Assembly (NCBI GenBank): GCA_016779165.1
Contig: JADHOE010000005.1
Location: 1 to 52,086, forward strand
Length of the DNA: 52,086 nucleotides
DNA from: Candidatus Margulisiibacteriota bacterium
GTDB lineage: Bacteria > Margulisbacteria > Marinamargulisbacteria > UBA817
Reading direction: 5' to 3'
The notes under the pieces are model-generated. The model was not told where the DNA came from, did not search any database, and worked only from the letters and a program-made list of their open reading frames with translations. Within the stretch, counting starts at the first letter, position 1. Each line of letters opens with the position of its first letter. Made by a program: the position numbers and the translations under genes. This document shows, one piece after another, positions 43,640-51,961 of the stretch.

Positions 43640-45585
43640 TATTTAAACCGTTTAAAGGCGTTGCCCCTGAGTCTTTTAAAATAGTCGCTGGAATCATCAA
43701 ACACGTCTTCTACCAAAAATAATAGGGCAATCACATTTGGAATCACCATTAGGCCAATCATGAGGTCAGAAAAATTGAGCACGCTGGACAGGGTAATGGT
43801 TGACCCAAGAATGATTACCCCAATAAATATGAATTTAAAAGGCAAAATGGCCCGTTTGCCAAACAAAAACATGATGGCGGTTTCGCTGTAATATGACCAT
43901 GTGATCATGGTTGAAAATGCAAACAATACCACGGCCAAACTAATGAATATTGAGCCAAATCCGCGAAGGAATTGATCAAATGATGCAATGGTTAGGGCAA
44001 TGCCATTTTTTGGCGTGCCCATAAAAATATCATCAACTTCAAGGCCCTCACTGTTTTTGTCCACAATGAATTCCAAGGATAATTTATGCAGATAAGGGCG
44101 TTCTAAAATCCAATCATTGGTGTCTTCTTTGAATTCTAGTGTATGGGTTTGCCAGGTGTTGTTGGATGTTGTCGGGCTTAATTTGAACGACACAATGTCC
44201 AAGTCCTTGTCTTTTTTTGATGAACTAAAAAAGTAAGTTTCATCGCCATGGAGCTTCAAGGCGGCCACTTTATTGCCGTTGGAATCGCGAATGATAAGGG
44301 CATAGTTTCCCCTCCCGCGTTTGGTTTTAAACTGAATGGCATCCCCATTCAATGCGGTCACCTGGGTGCCATACCAAGTGCGTGATGATTTTACCACATC
44401 AATAAAGTGTGTTTGGTACGATTCTACGTCAGTGGTATTTTTAGTGTAAATTAATCGTTTGCCTTGCCCGTCATCTTTATGGGCAATGGCCCAGGAATTG
44501 GATTTGCCTGGCAAAATCGATTCAGTTTCAAATGAAATTTGGTTGGATGTTGGTGAAAATGAGGCTTTGCCGTAATTGCCGCCCAAAATAATCACAATGG
44601 CTGTGGCTGTGCATACCACAATGGTGTCGATGAATGGGCCTATGGCCCCAACCAGGCCTTCACGCACAGGCTCATTGGTTTTTACTGCGGCATGGGCAAT
44701 GGCTGCCGAGCCCAAACCGGCTTCATTTGAAAACACAGCACGACGCACCCCCCACAAAATTACCGTGCCTACTGAACCGCCAGCCACTGCTGCACCACTG
44801 AAGGCATCGCTAATAATAAACCGAATCACCCCAGGAATGGACGTGATGTTCATTATGCATATGACCAATGCCCCAAGCACATAAATAATGCACATGGCAG
44901 GCACTATTTTTGACGCCACTTGGCCAATGCGCTTAATGCCACCAATAATAACCAACGCAATGGCAATCGCAAGTGCACACCCCGTAACAATGTGAGGAAC
45001 ATTAAAGTAGGTGGCCAGGGCAGAGGCGGCTTGGTTGGCCTGAAACATGCCCCCTGCGCCAAACCCCCCAAAAATGGCCGAAATGGCAAATAATATGCCC
45101 AATGGCTGAAGAAACTTTGGTAGTTTTTTCTTTATGTAAAACATGGGGCCGCCATAAACGATGTTGGTTTTTGGGTCGATGTGACGGTACTTGGTGCCCA
45201 AGGTGCATTCCACAAATTTGGTGGCCATGCCCAGAATCCCCACAATCCACATCCAAAAAATGGTGCCTGGTCCCCCAATGCCAATGGCAATGGCAACACC
45301 CGCAATGTTACCCAACCCAATAGTGCCAGAAAGTGCTGCCATTAAGGCTTGAAAATGGGTAATTTGCCCAGGTTCATCCGGGTTGTCGTAACGACCACGA
45401 AGCAATGCGATAGCGTGGCCAAAGCCACGAAACTGTATAAACCAAAATCGTAACGTAAAAAAGATGCCGCAAAACAGGCACAGCATAACAACCGGGTAGT
45501 ACCATACCAACTCAACGGCTTTACCTAACCAAACAGATAATAAAACCAATATTGGGTGAAGAGTGGTGTCTATAAATTGTTGCAT
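43639..45585 (-). CDS. AGCS-family Na+:alanine/glycine symporter with a large inserted domain
   Basis: 648 aa; the family is usually 450-550. The transporter core is clear: GQITHFQALMAALSGTIGLG and NIAGVAIAIGIGGPGTIFWM (signature), GVRRAVFSNEAGLGSAAIAH, FIDTIVVCTATAIVIILGG, and FAFSTMITWSYYSETAIMFL. Between residues about 338 and 525 sits an extra block of about 190 residues, polar and beta-rich. It has repeated strand patterns and ends LSLEFIVDKNSEGLEVDDIF, like the closing strands of jelly-roll (carbohydrate-binding-like) domains. The loop should face outside the cytoplasmic membrane. It imports small neutral amino acids with Na+; the insert may bind a ligand. Confidence 0.92.
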   Translation of the reverse strand: MQQFIDTTLHPILVLLSVWLGKAVELVWYYPVVMLCLFCGIFFTLRFWFIQFRGFGHAIALLRGRYDNPDEPGQITHFQALMAALSGTIGLGNIAGVAIAIGIGGPGTIFWMWIVGILGMATKFVECTLGTKYRHIDPKTNIVYGGPMFYIKKKLPKFLQPLGILFAISAIFGGFGAGGMFQANQAASALATYFNVPHIVTGCALAIAIALVIIGGIKRIGQVASKIVPAMCIIYVLGALVICIMNITSIPGVIRFIISDAFSGAAVAGGSVGTVILWGVRRAVFSNEAGLGSAAIAHAAVKTNEPVREGLVGAIGPFIDTIVVCTATAIVIILGGNYGKASFSPTSNQISFETESILPGKSNSWAIAHKDDGQGKRLIYTKNTTDVESYQTHFIDVVKSSRTWYGTQVTALNGDAIQFKTKRGRGNYALIIRDSNGNKVAALKLHGDETYFFSSSKKDKDLDIVSFKLSPTTSNNTWQTHTLEFKEDTNDWILERPYLHKLSLEFIVDKNSEGLEVDDIFMGTPKNGIALTIASFDQFLRGFGSIFISLAVVLFAFSTMITWSYYSETAIMFLFGKRAILPFKFIFIGVIILGSTITLSSVLNFSDLMIGLMVIPNVIALLFLVEDVFDDSSDYFKRLRGNAFKRFK

Positions 45586-45716
45586 GGACTACCTAATTTT
45601 ATAGAAAAGTATGGGGTAAAACAAGGGGGTAGGAGTGTGGTGCTACCAAATAATCATGCCAATTAGTAATAAATAACTATTCTTGATGGTGGTTAAATAG
45701 CGATTATTTTACTCTC

Positions 45717-48314
45717 TTAAGCTGTATTGGGGAATTCTTCCATTTCTGTTCCTTCATAGCTGAGATTTTTCTTAATGTTACGACAATATATGCAAATAAA
45801 GGTTAAACCACAAAGTAACGATCCTCCACCGATGAATGACGACATTAGAATAATAAATGTCGTATTGGATTTTTTTGGATCGGAGGGTGGTGGTGTTGTT
45901 GGGTTGGAATCTGTTGGAGATGTATTGGAGGGTGGTGGTGGTGTTGGTTTGGAAGCTGTTGGAGATGTATCGGAGGGTGGTGGTGGTGTTGGTTTGGAAG
46001 CTGTTGGAGATGTATGGGAGGATGGTGGTGGTGTTGGGTTGGAATCTGTTGGAGATGTATTGGAGGGTGGTGGTGGTGTTGGTTTGGAAGCTGTTGGAGA
46101 TGTATGGGAGGATGGTGGTGGTGTTGGGTTGGAATCTGTTGGAGATGTATGGGAGGGTGATGGTGTTGTTGGGTTGGAATCTGTTGGAGATGTATGGGAG
46201 GGTGGTGGTGTTGTTGGTTTATGAGTGGCAAGGTTTTCTTGTAAATTTTTAAAGTTATTTGGTTCAAATAAATCTGTGAAAGTGATGTTTAATATGCCGT
46301 TTCTCTTTTTTTGTTTTTCAATGATGACAGGGTTGAAATGAAACGTTATCTTAAAGTATTGATTTCCGATTTTAAATTCAATAAATAGATCTGTGACAGC
46401 GTTATTTTTTTTGAAAAATTCGTATTGGCTTTCGATATGGTGGATTAATGAACCCAACCCTTGAACTGTTGTTGTATTTATTCCATAAGATTCTTTTGTT
46501 TGATAATAATCAAAATAGCTGTGAACCATAAAGGCATCTATTTGATCAGCAATGGAGGATAACGCACGTTCTAAATCATCCCTAATGGATGGAAATATTA
46601 AATGATATGATTCAATGGGTGTTAATGCCATGCGACTGATTTCTTCTGATTTATCTGTCGTTTTTTTTCTTAAGTGTGATTTTCCTGAGAGTGTTTTTAA
46701 AAATAAGTCTGCATATAATTTATTTAAGTATACGTCTCTGTCAAGGCATTCAGATATATTTAGTAGCTTTAATTCGTGAGTTGTGTTGCTTACTTCCATT
46801 TTTCCGCAGTCAGGGCTATGCATGAATGATTGGCCATCGAGTGCTTGAGTGACTTTGGGATCCATCCCTTCTGTGGATAGGATCATGTTGTCTGGCGGCG
46901 AAAGATTAAATATATCAGCGAGGGCTTTTGCATCCATGGGGCCCAATCCCATTTTAATTGGGAATCCACCATTGTATAAATACATCATAATGCTTAGCAA
47001 TCGTGGCGGAAGGTTTGATGCGTGTTGCTCATACATCGCGTTGAAATTTGGATGTGGGACACCAAATACGTGTAGTAATTCGTGGTTAAAAACGTCATCT
47101 ACGTTAACGAACGCACCAAAATATGCGTATGTTAGACTTGGATTGACTTCTATGGGTGTCATAAATGTTATGACCCTTGTACCTTTATTTAGAATGCCAT
47201 CGATGGTTTGCCCATGTAAATATTGTACATACGCATTCATTGCTGTATTTTCTGGTTTGTAAACTAAGAGAGAATTGTTGCTTGGCAATTCTTGGGGTTC
47301 TTTTAAACATATTAGAGGAACTTTATTCCCCGTAGGTATCTTTCCAAACACTGATTGAACGGTTTGTTTGAATGAGTTAATAAAATGTGCTCCTGTATGA
47401 GGTTCCATTGATTGATGTGTGTCACTCCCCGGGTTATTTGGTGGACAGGGCACAAGGTTAGGAAGTCCAAAATGGGCGTATACCCGATTTGTTTCTGTAA
47501 AAGTTGGATATAATTTAGCCGGGTCGCCAGCTGGTTCTGGAATGGTGACCAGGGGCTTACGTTGTTGATCAACAATAACGCTGCCGGCTAAATTTAAGCA
47601 GAGCATTTGGTTTGTTTTAGTTAAACCGTCTTTTACGAATATTTCTGCCCCAGTAAACGAAGCGCCTTTGTAGACACTTTGTGTATGCTTATGTGTTGAT
47701 TGGCGTTCGTGTGGAAGCTTCTTATCAATCCAATACATTGGTACTGAAGGTTGTTGATGATTGTATGGGTCAAAAACAATGGTTGTATTTTCAAAAATTG
47801 CCCCTTCAGCATTGATGCCGTGGAATTGACTGAAGTCTATGTTGGAATTTGTAAATGAAGACCCTCGAATATCACAATTTAACATAGTAATCGTTTGTGT
47901 GTTTTCTAATTGACAACTAAGAAAAATACAATTGGAAAACATAACGTCTTTCGGAATATTAACGAGTTTTGCATTAATATAAAATTGATCTGTTACATGC
48001 ATTTCTTGAGTCCCACCCATATCAATTATTTGAGGCGCTATATTGAAATTGCCGTTTTTGTAGTTAATAAATTTCATCAATACGTCTGTTTCATCGATAC
48101 TGATGTTGTTTGGTAAAGGTTTGCCGGTTGTTAAATAGGTTGCAATTTCATTTTTGTGTGTTTTTATTGTTGTTTCAATAGCAGCACTAGTTTGAATTGA
48201 GTTTGATGGCGTTGTTGACGCTATATTTCCCAACAATAGCCCTATTTTGGTGGCAAGTCTAAGGGCTTTTCCTGGCCAGCGATTATTACATTTTTTTCCT
48301 TCAACTCTATACAT
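45717..48314 (-). CDS. Putative membrane-tethered metzincin protease with pentapeptide-like N-terminus and Pro-rich stalk
   Basis: 865 aa, AGAGGTG ribosome binding site. A basic N-terminus and short hydrophobic stretch (IGLLLGNIAS) may act as export signal. Residues about 125-270 show pentapeptide-like pattern (CDIRGSSFTNSNIDFSQF, KGASFTGAEIF). HELLHVFGVPH at His411-His421 fits the metzincin zinc motif HExxHxxGxxH, with a likely Met-turn downstream (LLSIMMYLYNGG, then LGPMDAKALADIF), as in M10 serralysin-like enzymes. Residues about 697-810 are seven 15-residue Pro/Thr/Ser repeats. A membrane helix (about 816-843, IILMSSFIGGGSLLCGLTFI) and a 20-residue tail end it. Topology: protease outside, tail inside. 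The gene looks more A+T-rich than its neighbours. Substrate unknown. Confidence 0.7.
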   Translation of the reverse strand: MYRVEGKKCNNRWPGKALRLATKIGLLLGNIASTTPSNSIQTSAAIETTIKTHKNEIATYLTTGKPLPNNISIDETDVLMKFINYKNGNFNIAPQIIDMGGTQEMHVTDQFYINAKLVNIPKDVMFSNCIFLSCQLENTQTITMLNCDIRGSSFTNSNIDFSQFHGINAEGAIFENTTIVFDPYNHQQPSVPMYWIDKKLPHERQSTHKHTQSVYKGASFTGAEIFVKDGLTKTNQMLCLNLAGSVIVDQQRKPLVTIPEPAGDPAKLYPTFTETNRVYAHFGLPNLVPCPPNNPGSDTHQSMEPHTGAHFINSFKQTVQSVFGKIPTGNKVPLICLKEPQELPSNNSLLVYKPENTAMNAYVQYLHGQTIDGILNKGTRVITFMTPIEVNPSLTYAYFGAFVNVDDVFNHELLHVFGVPHPNFNAMYEQHASNLPPRLLSIMMYLYNGGFPIKMGLGPMDAKALADIFNLSPPDNMILSTEGMDPKVTQALDGQSFMHSPDCGKMEVSNTTHELKLLNISECLDRDVYLNKLYADLFLKTLSGKSHLRKKTTDKSEEISRMALTPIESYHLIFPSIRDDLERALSSIADQIDAFMVHSYFDYYQTKESYGINTTTVQGLGSLIHHIESQYEFFKKNNAVTDLFIEFKIGNQYFKITFHFNPVIIEKQKKRNGILNITFTDLFEPNNFKNLQENLATHKPTTPPPSHTSPTDSNPTTPSPSHTSPTDSNPTPPPSSHTSPTASKPTPPPPSNTSPTDSNPTPPPSSHTSPTASKPTPPPPSDTSPTASKPTPPPPSNTSPTDSNPTTPPPSDPKKSNTTFIILMSSFIGGGSLLCGLTFICIYCRNIKKNLSYEGTEMEEFPNTA
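45883..46224. repeat. 45-bp tandem repeats (seven copies plus a partial)
   Basis: About seven near-identical 45-base units plus a partial one within the protease gene, each encoding the 15 residues TPPPPS-x-TSPT-x-S-x-P with variants (Asp/Ala, Asn/Lys, His/Asn/Asp). Two sub-types alternate. All frames stay open through the array on both strands, which creates false ORFs. Copy number is likely to vary by slippage. Confidence 0.9.
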
Positions 48315-48629
48315 CTTTCACCTCTTAGAAGGGCTTTTTTTAAACGCTTTTGTATTAAAAAATCATAGTCAATACAGGTAATATCGTAATTTCATCAATC
48401 GAATTTCACAGCAAATCTACTTTGCATTTTACGTGTGATGTTAACAAGGCCTGAACGTGTTGTAAATGAAACGCTGGATAACAATTCAACATTCCCAGTT
48501 TGTTGCGTGGTTGGGGACTCCCATGGTTTGTTGTGTAGATGGTTATATTTTTACTTGCAACTATTCGGGTGGCGATGGATAACAAGTGCCCACTTAAAAT
48601 GTTAAAGTTCCGCGGGTGGTTTATTTTGT
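48315..48629. other. 315-base intergenic region upstream of the protease gene
   Basis: Between pdxJ (whose 3' end is at 48630) and the protease start (48314). Both are on the minus strand, so it holds the protease promoter and the pdxJ 3' end. A/T-rich near the protease. I find no convincing -35/-10 pair, no tRNA, no hairpin with T-run and no ORF. Confidence 0.5.
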
Positions 48630-49343
48630 TTAACTATTCGTCGGGTTTAATAGCCGTTTCATTTCTTGAGTGGCGGTGGTTAATCCCACCTCAACGGCTC
48701 TGCAAATAATGCTATGCCCAATGTTAACCTCTTCAATTTGAGCAATCTGTGAAATGGCGATGATGTTGCTGTAATTTAACCCATGGCCGGCTTGCACTTT
48801 AAGTGCCATATCGGCGGCCAAGGACGCACAATCTTTAATGGCGGCCAATTCGAGTTCGGGGGTAGGGCTTAGGGCATAGGTCCCGGTGTGCAGTTCAATG
48901 CCGTTGGCATTTAAGGATTTGGCAATCTCAACATCTAATGGGGTGGGATTAATGAATAGACTCACCTGAATGCCGTGGTCTTGGAGTTTTTGAATGGTGC
49001 TTTGCAAATGTTGGTTGTTTCCAGCCAGGTAAAGCCCGCCTTCGGTGGTCAGTTCGGTTCGTTTTTCGGGCACGATGCAGGCCCATTCGGGTGTTACTTG
49101 AATGGCAATGTCAATAATATCAGATGCGGTGGCGCATTCAAAATTGAGCTCATTTACCAAGGGGCGAAGGTCAAAAATGTCGGAATCTTGAATATGGCGA
49201 CGGTCTTCGCGTAGGTGCATGGTGATGTTGTCGGCCCCCCCGGCAATGGCCCAACGAGCAGCGTCTGCCAAATTGGGTTGCCCTTCCTTTCGTTGCTGCC
49301 GAAGGGTGGCAATATGGTCGATGTTTACGCCAAGTCGGGTCAT
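48630..49343 (-). CDS. pdxJ: Pyridoxine 5'-phosphate synthase
   Basis: 237 aa. Condenses 1-deoxyxylulose 5-phosphate with aminoacetone phosphate in DXP-dependent vitamin B6 synthesis. LGVNIDHIATLRQQR, GGADNITMHLREDRRHI, ELHTGTYAL and VQAGHGLNYSN are the conserved barrel motifs. The start overlaps the stop of the upstream dsbD-like gene. DXP is also the MEP precursor, and ispG shares this supply. Confidence 0.97.
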   Translation of the reverse strand: MTRLGVNIDHIATLRQQRKEGQPNLADAARWAIAGGADNITMHLREDRRHIQDSDIFDLRPLVNELNFECATASDIIDIAIQVTPEWACIVPEKRTELTTEGGLYLAGNNQHLQSTIQKLQDHGIQVSLFINPTPLDVEIAKSLNANGIELHTGTYALSPTPELELAAIKDCASLAADMALKVQAGHGLNYSNIIAISQIAQIEEVNIGHSIICRAVEVGLTTATQEMKRLLNPTNS

Positions 49344-51151
49344 TTTAGGTGCTCCTTTAATTTATTATGGCTGAGTACGTTGCCGAATACCACGTGGCGC
49401 TGACCGTCAAAGTAAATGTATGTGGGAATGCTGGCTTGTCCGTGCGTGGTAAGCAAGGCCGAAATGTTTGGGGATCGGTTGGTCCAATCGGCCTGAATTA
49501 GGGCAAGGTTCTTCTGTTTAAATAACGATTGAGCGGCAGGGGTATTTAATACGGTTAGTTTATTGGTTTGGCAGGTGATGCACCACTTGGCCGTAACATC
49601 AATAAAATAAGGCGAATATTTGGCCTCTAACTGGGCAATGTGTTGTTTGGAGTAAGGGTGCCAGGTGCTGATTGAGGCGGAAGGGCGCATGATTAATGCC
49701 CCAACAATCACCAAGGCGGCCATGGCCAGCATGGGTGCTGTTTTTTTGGCGTTGCTTTTAAGCGTAAGCCAAAAAAATGTGCCCACGCAAATGCACACAA
49801 ACATTAGCCAAGCGCGCGGGTTGATTTGGGCATGCAGCACCCACATTAGCCAGGCAATGGTTGCAACAAAGCCCAGGTTGAGCCATGATTTGATACGTTG
49901 GTTCCATGCCCCGCTTTTGGGCAGCCAACGGCCAACACGGGGTATTAAAATTATAAGGGCCATGGGCAATGCCAAACCCATTGATAGTGATAAAAATATC
50001 AGTAGCCCAACCATGGGCGATTGAAACAGGGCCACCGACAAAGCCGAGCCCAAAAATGGTGCCGTGCAGGGGGTGGCAATAACGGTGGTGAGCACGCCCG
50101 ATAGCCACATTGTATTGCTGGGGCGGCTGGCCCATGAGGGTAGTGGTAAGTGAATAATGCTTAGGTGAATGGCCATCATGCCCAAGAACAGAACAATGAG
50201 CCCTTGAATAATAATGGGCGACTGCAATTGAAAGCCCCACCCTAGGACACTGCCACTGGCCTTAAGCAAAAGCAACACTGCATATAAGGCCAACAGGCTG
50301 CCGCTAACGCCCATTGCATAATGCAATGCATTGGTTATTTTTGTGGTTGATGGCCGTTGTTGCAGTTGCAGGGCTTTTATGCCCAATATGGGCAACACAC
50401 AGGGCATAATGTTGAGCAAAAGCCCCCCTATGAATGCCCCCAGAATGGCCAGCCATGCGGTGGTAAATGGCGAGGTTTGAATGGGCAGGTTAAGGGCAAT
50501 GGGCGGGTGATTATCAAGAAAGAGTTCGCCTTCAATGGCAGGCAGCGCTTGGGTTATTAGGGGGACGCGAAGTTGAGTGGCCGATGCCTTGGCATTGCCG
50601 ATGCTAAATTGTTGGTTGTGGTAAGGAAAAAATGCTGCTGTTTTTACGGGCGTTGGCCACATTAGAGAAATGCTTCGCCAGTTTTTTTTGGCTGTAATGG
50701 GCAGGCGTGGTGGTTGGGGGGTGGTGATGGCTGGCATGGTTGGGGGCAAGGACAGGGCAATGGTGGCATCTTTTTGAATGCAAAGCTCCAGGCACTCCAG
50801 CCATTCAAACGATGCCCGAATGGTGGCCACGTTGGGGGGTGTTAGCATTGGCAGGTTATAAGTCACCTGATTTGTGTAGCCATAGGTGACCAGGGGGCCG
50901 GCTGGAATAACCGACGGTTTTGGAAACTCAATTGGGCCAAAAGTCACTTCTGGTGTAATGGGGGAAATGCGTGCGCCTTGGCCAGAATCGCCGGGGTTTT
51001 TCCAATACGTGTGCCAGCCTTGGGGCAGTTGGTGATGAATTTGGGTAAGGACATGGCCATTGGGCAGCGTGCCCAGAACCGACCAACTGATGCGTGGTGC
51101 TGCATAGGCAATGGCGGAGCAAAAGGCCACCAATAGCATAGCGTTTCTCAT
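49340..51151 (-). CDS. DsbD/ScsB-like thiol:disulfide interchange protein
   Basis: 603 aa. Signal peptide (LLVAFCSAIAYAAP); N-terminal periplasmic domain with FEWLECLELCIQ (Cys pair near 120 and 124); a central membrane domain of about eight helices with the transport cysteines in NIMPCVLPILGI (near 249) and VIATPCTAPFLGS (near 361); and a C-terminal thioredoxin domain with WCITCQ (near 527). It relays electrons from cytoplasmic thioredoxin to periplasmic acceptors. It precedes pdxJ with an ATGA overlap. A leaderless-type promoter lies upstream. Confidence 0.92.
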   Translation of the reverse strand: MRNAMLLVAFCSAIAYAAPRISWSVLGTLPNGHVLTQIHHQLPQGWHTYWKNPGDSGQGARISPITPEVTFGPIEFPKPSVIPAGPLVTYGYTNQVTYNLPMLTPPNVATIRASFEWLECLELCIQKDATIALSLPPTMPAITTPQPPRLPITAKKNWRSISLMWPTPVKTAAFFPYHNQQFSIGNAKASATQLRVPLITQALPAIEGELFLDNHPPIALNLPIQTSPFTTAWLAILGAFIGGLLLNIMPCVLPILGIKALQLQQRPSTTKITNALHYAMGVSGSLLALYAVLLLLKASGSVLGWGFQLQSPIIIQGLIVLFLGMMAIHLSIIHLPLPSWASRPSNTMWLSGVLTTVIATPCTAPFLGSALSVALFQSPMVGLLIFLSLSMGLALPMALIILIPRVGRWLPKSGAWNQRIKSWLNLGFVATIAWLMWVLHAQINPRAWLMFVCICVGTFFWLTLKSNAKKTAPMLAMAALVIVGALIMRPSASISTWHPYSKQHIAQLEAKYSPYFIDVTAKWCITCQTNKLTVLNTPAAQSLFKQKNLALIQADWTNRSPNISALLTTHGQASIPTYIYFDGQRHVVFGNVLSHNKLKEHLK

Positions 51152-51157
51152 GCCTTA

Positions 51158-51186
51158 ACTATACGAAACAACGGGTCAATTAACAA
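51158..51186 (-). promoter_or_regulatory. Promoter of the dsbD-like gene (TTGTTA-N17-TATAGT), leaderless spacing
   Basis: Minus strand: TTGTTA (51181-51186), 17-nt spacer, TATAGT (51158-51163), then exactly 6 nt (TAAGGC) and ATG. No Shine-Dalgarno is present. Confidence 0.55.
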
Positions 51187-51229
51187 ACCCATCCAACGTC
51201 CCCCAAAGCGTCAGGGTCAATCAGTGGTT

Positions 51230-51946
51230 TTAGTGTCCCGATAGGTGTCGCTTTGTTTTGCGTATGAAATCTGATTTATACAACCTGAAAAAAACAAATA
51301 AATTCATATCCACTAAGGGAATAAACAATGGGAAATAGTGCCCCTTTTTATTGGTGTATGAGCGAATAATTCGGATTAAGTTTTGGCAAGAATTTACGTG
51401 TTGGCGGGTCATTTTTAAATCAATGTCAGCCGAAGATAAATTGAAAATTTTCATTGCTTTTTTTCTTCCAACCAATTGCCCTAATCGCCATGCCCAGCCA
51501 GGGTCACAGGGAATTGCGATATCAATCACGCCATCATCTGTGAGTAAATCAACCCACTTGAGCAAGGCTCCTTCGGCATCAGTCACATGCTCCCAAACAT
51601 GACTTGCGATAATTCGTGTAAATGACTTTCCTGAATGCTTGAAATGGTCGTAATTTGGGTCATCTTCATAAAAGTGCTTTTTTATGTTGTGCTTGGAGAC
51701 CTCGATGTTATGATCTAAGATATGCCTTGCGTCACTGATCCAGTACTCGTGAACATCATTCAATTTGATAATACTGCAGTGCGGTTTCGCTCCCCCACCA
51801 ATCTCTAAGATGTTTTTGTTAAGTACTGGTGGAATGTTACGTGATAAGATTTTATGGTTTTTCCTCATGAGAACCCCCTGAATGCCGGTATATAAGTAGT
51901 CCTGATACCCATCATATTGAAAATTTAATTTTTCTCTATATTGCAT
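51230..51946 (-). CDS. Class I SAM-dependent methyltransferase
   Basis: 238 aa. ILEIGGGAKPH is motif I (SAM-binding glycine loop). IIASHVWEHVTDAEGALLKW is the typical post-motif segment of Methyltransf_11-like enzymes, followed by LLTDDGVIDIAIPCDPGW. The substrate is unknown; members often act on small molecules, quinones or surface polysaccharide precursors. It stands alone at the window end with its own promoter. Confidence 0.85.
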   Translation of the reverse strand: MQYREKLNFQYDGYQDYLYTGIQGVLMRKNHKILSRNIPPVLNKNILEIGGGAKPHCSIIKLNDVHEYWISDARHILDHNIEVSKHNIKKHFYEDDPNYDHFKHSGKSFTRIIASHVWEHVTDAEGALLKWVDLLTDDGVIDIAIPCDPGWAWRLGQLVGRKKAMKIFNLSSADIDLKMTRQHVNSCQNLIRIIRSYTNKKGHYFPLFIPLVDMNLFVFFRLYKSDFIRKTKRHLSGH

Positions 51947-51952
51947 GGTTAA

Positions 51953-51961
51953 ATTATACCA
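51953..51961 (-). promoter_or_regulatory. Extended -10 (TGG-TATAAT) of the methyltransferase, 6 nt from ATG
   Basis: Minus strand TGG-TATAAT, then TTAACC and ATG. It is a perfect extended -10 and implies a leaderless transcript. TTGGAT 19 nt upstream is a weak -35. Confidence 0.6.

Noticed and set aside
45775-46267. Open frames on both strands across the 45-bp repeats (GGG-VGLESVGD-type and HHHPPIHLQQ-type)
   Set aside because: The unit length is a multiple of three and contains no stops in several frames, so false frames are expected. Only the protease frame extends into recognisable domains.
48315-48629. Possible integration site or RNA gene upstream of the foreign-looking protease
   Set aside because: No tRNA-like sequence, no direct repeats flanking the gene and no integrase or transposase were found.
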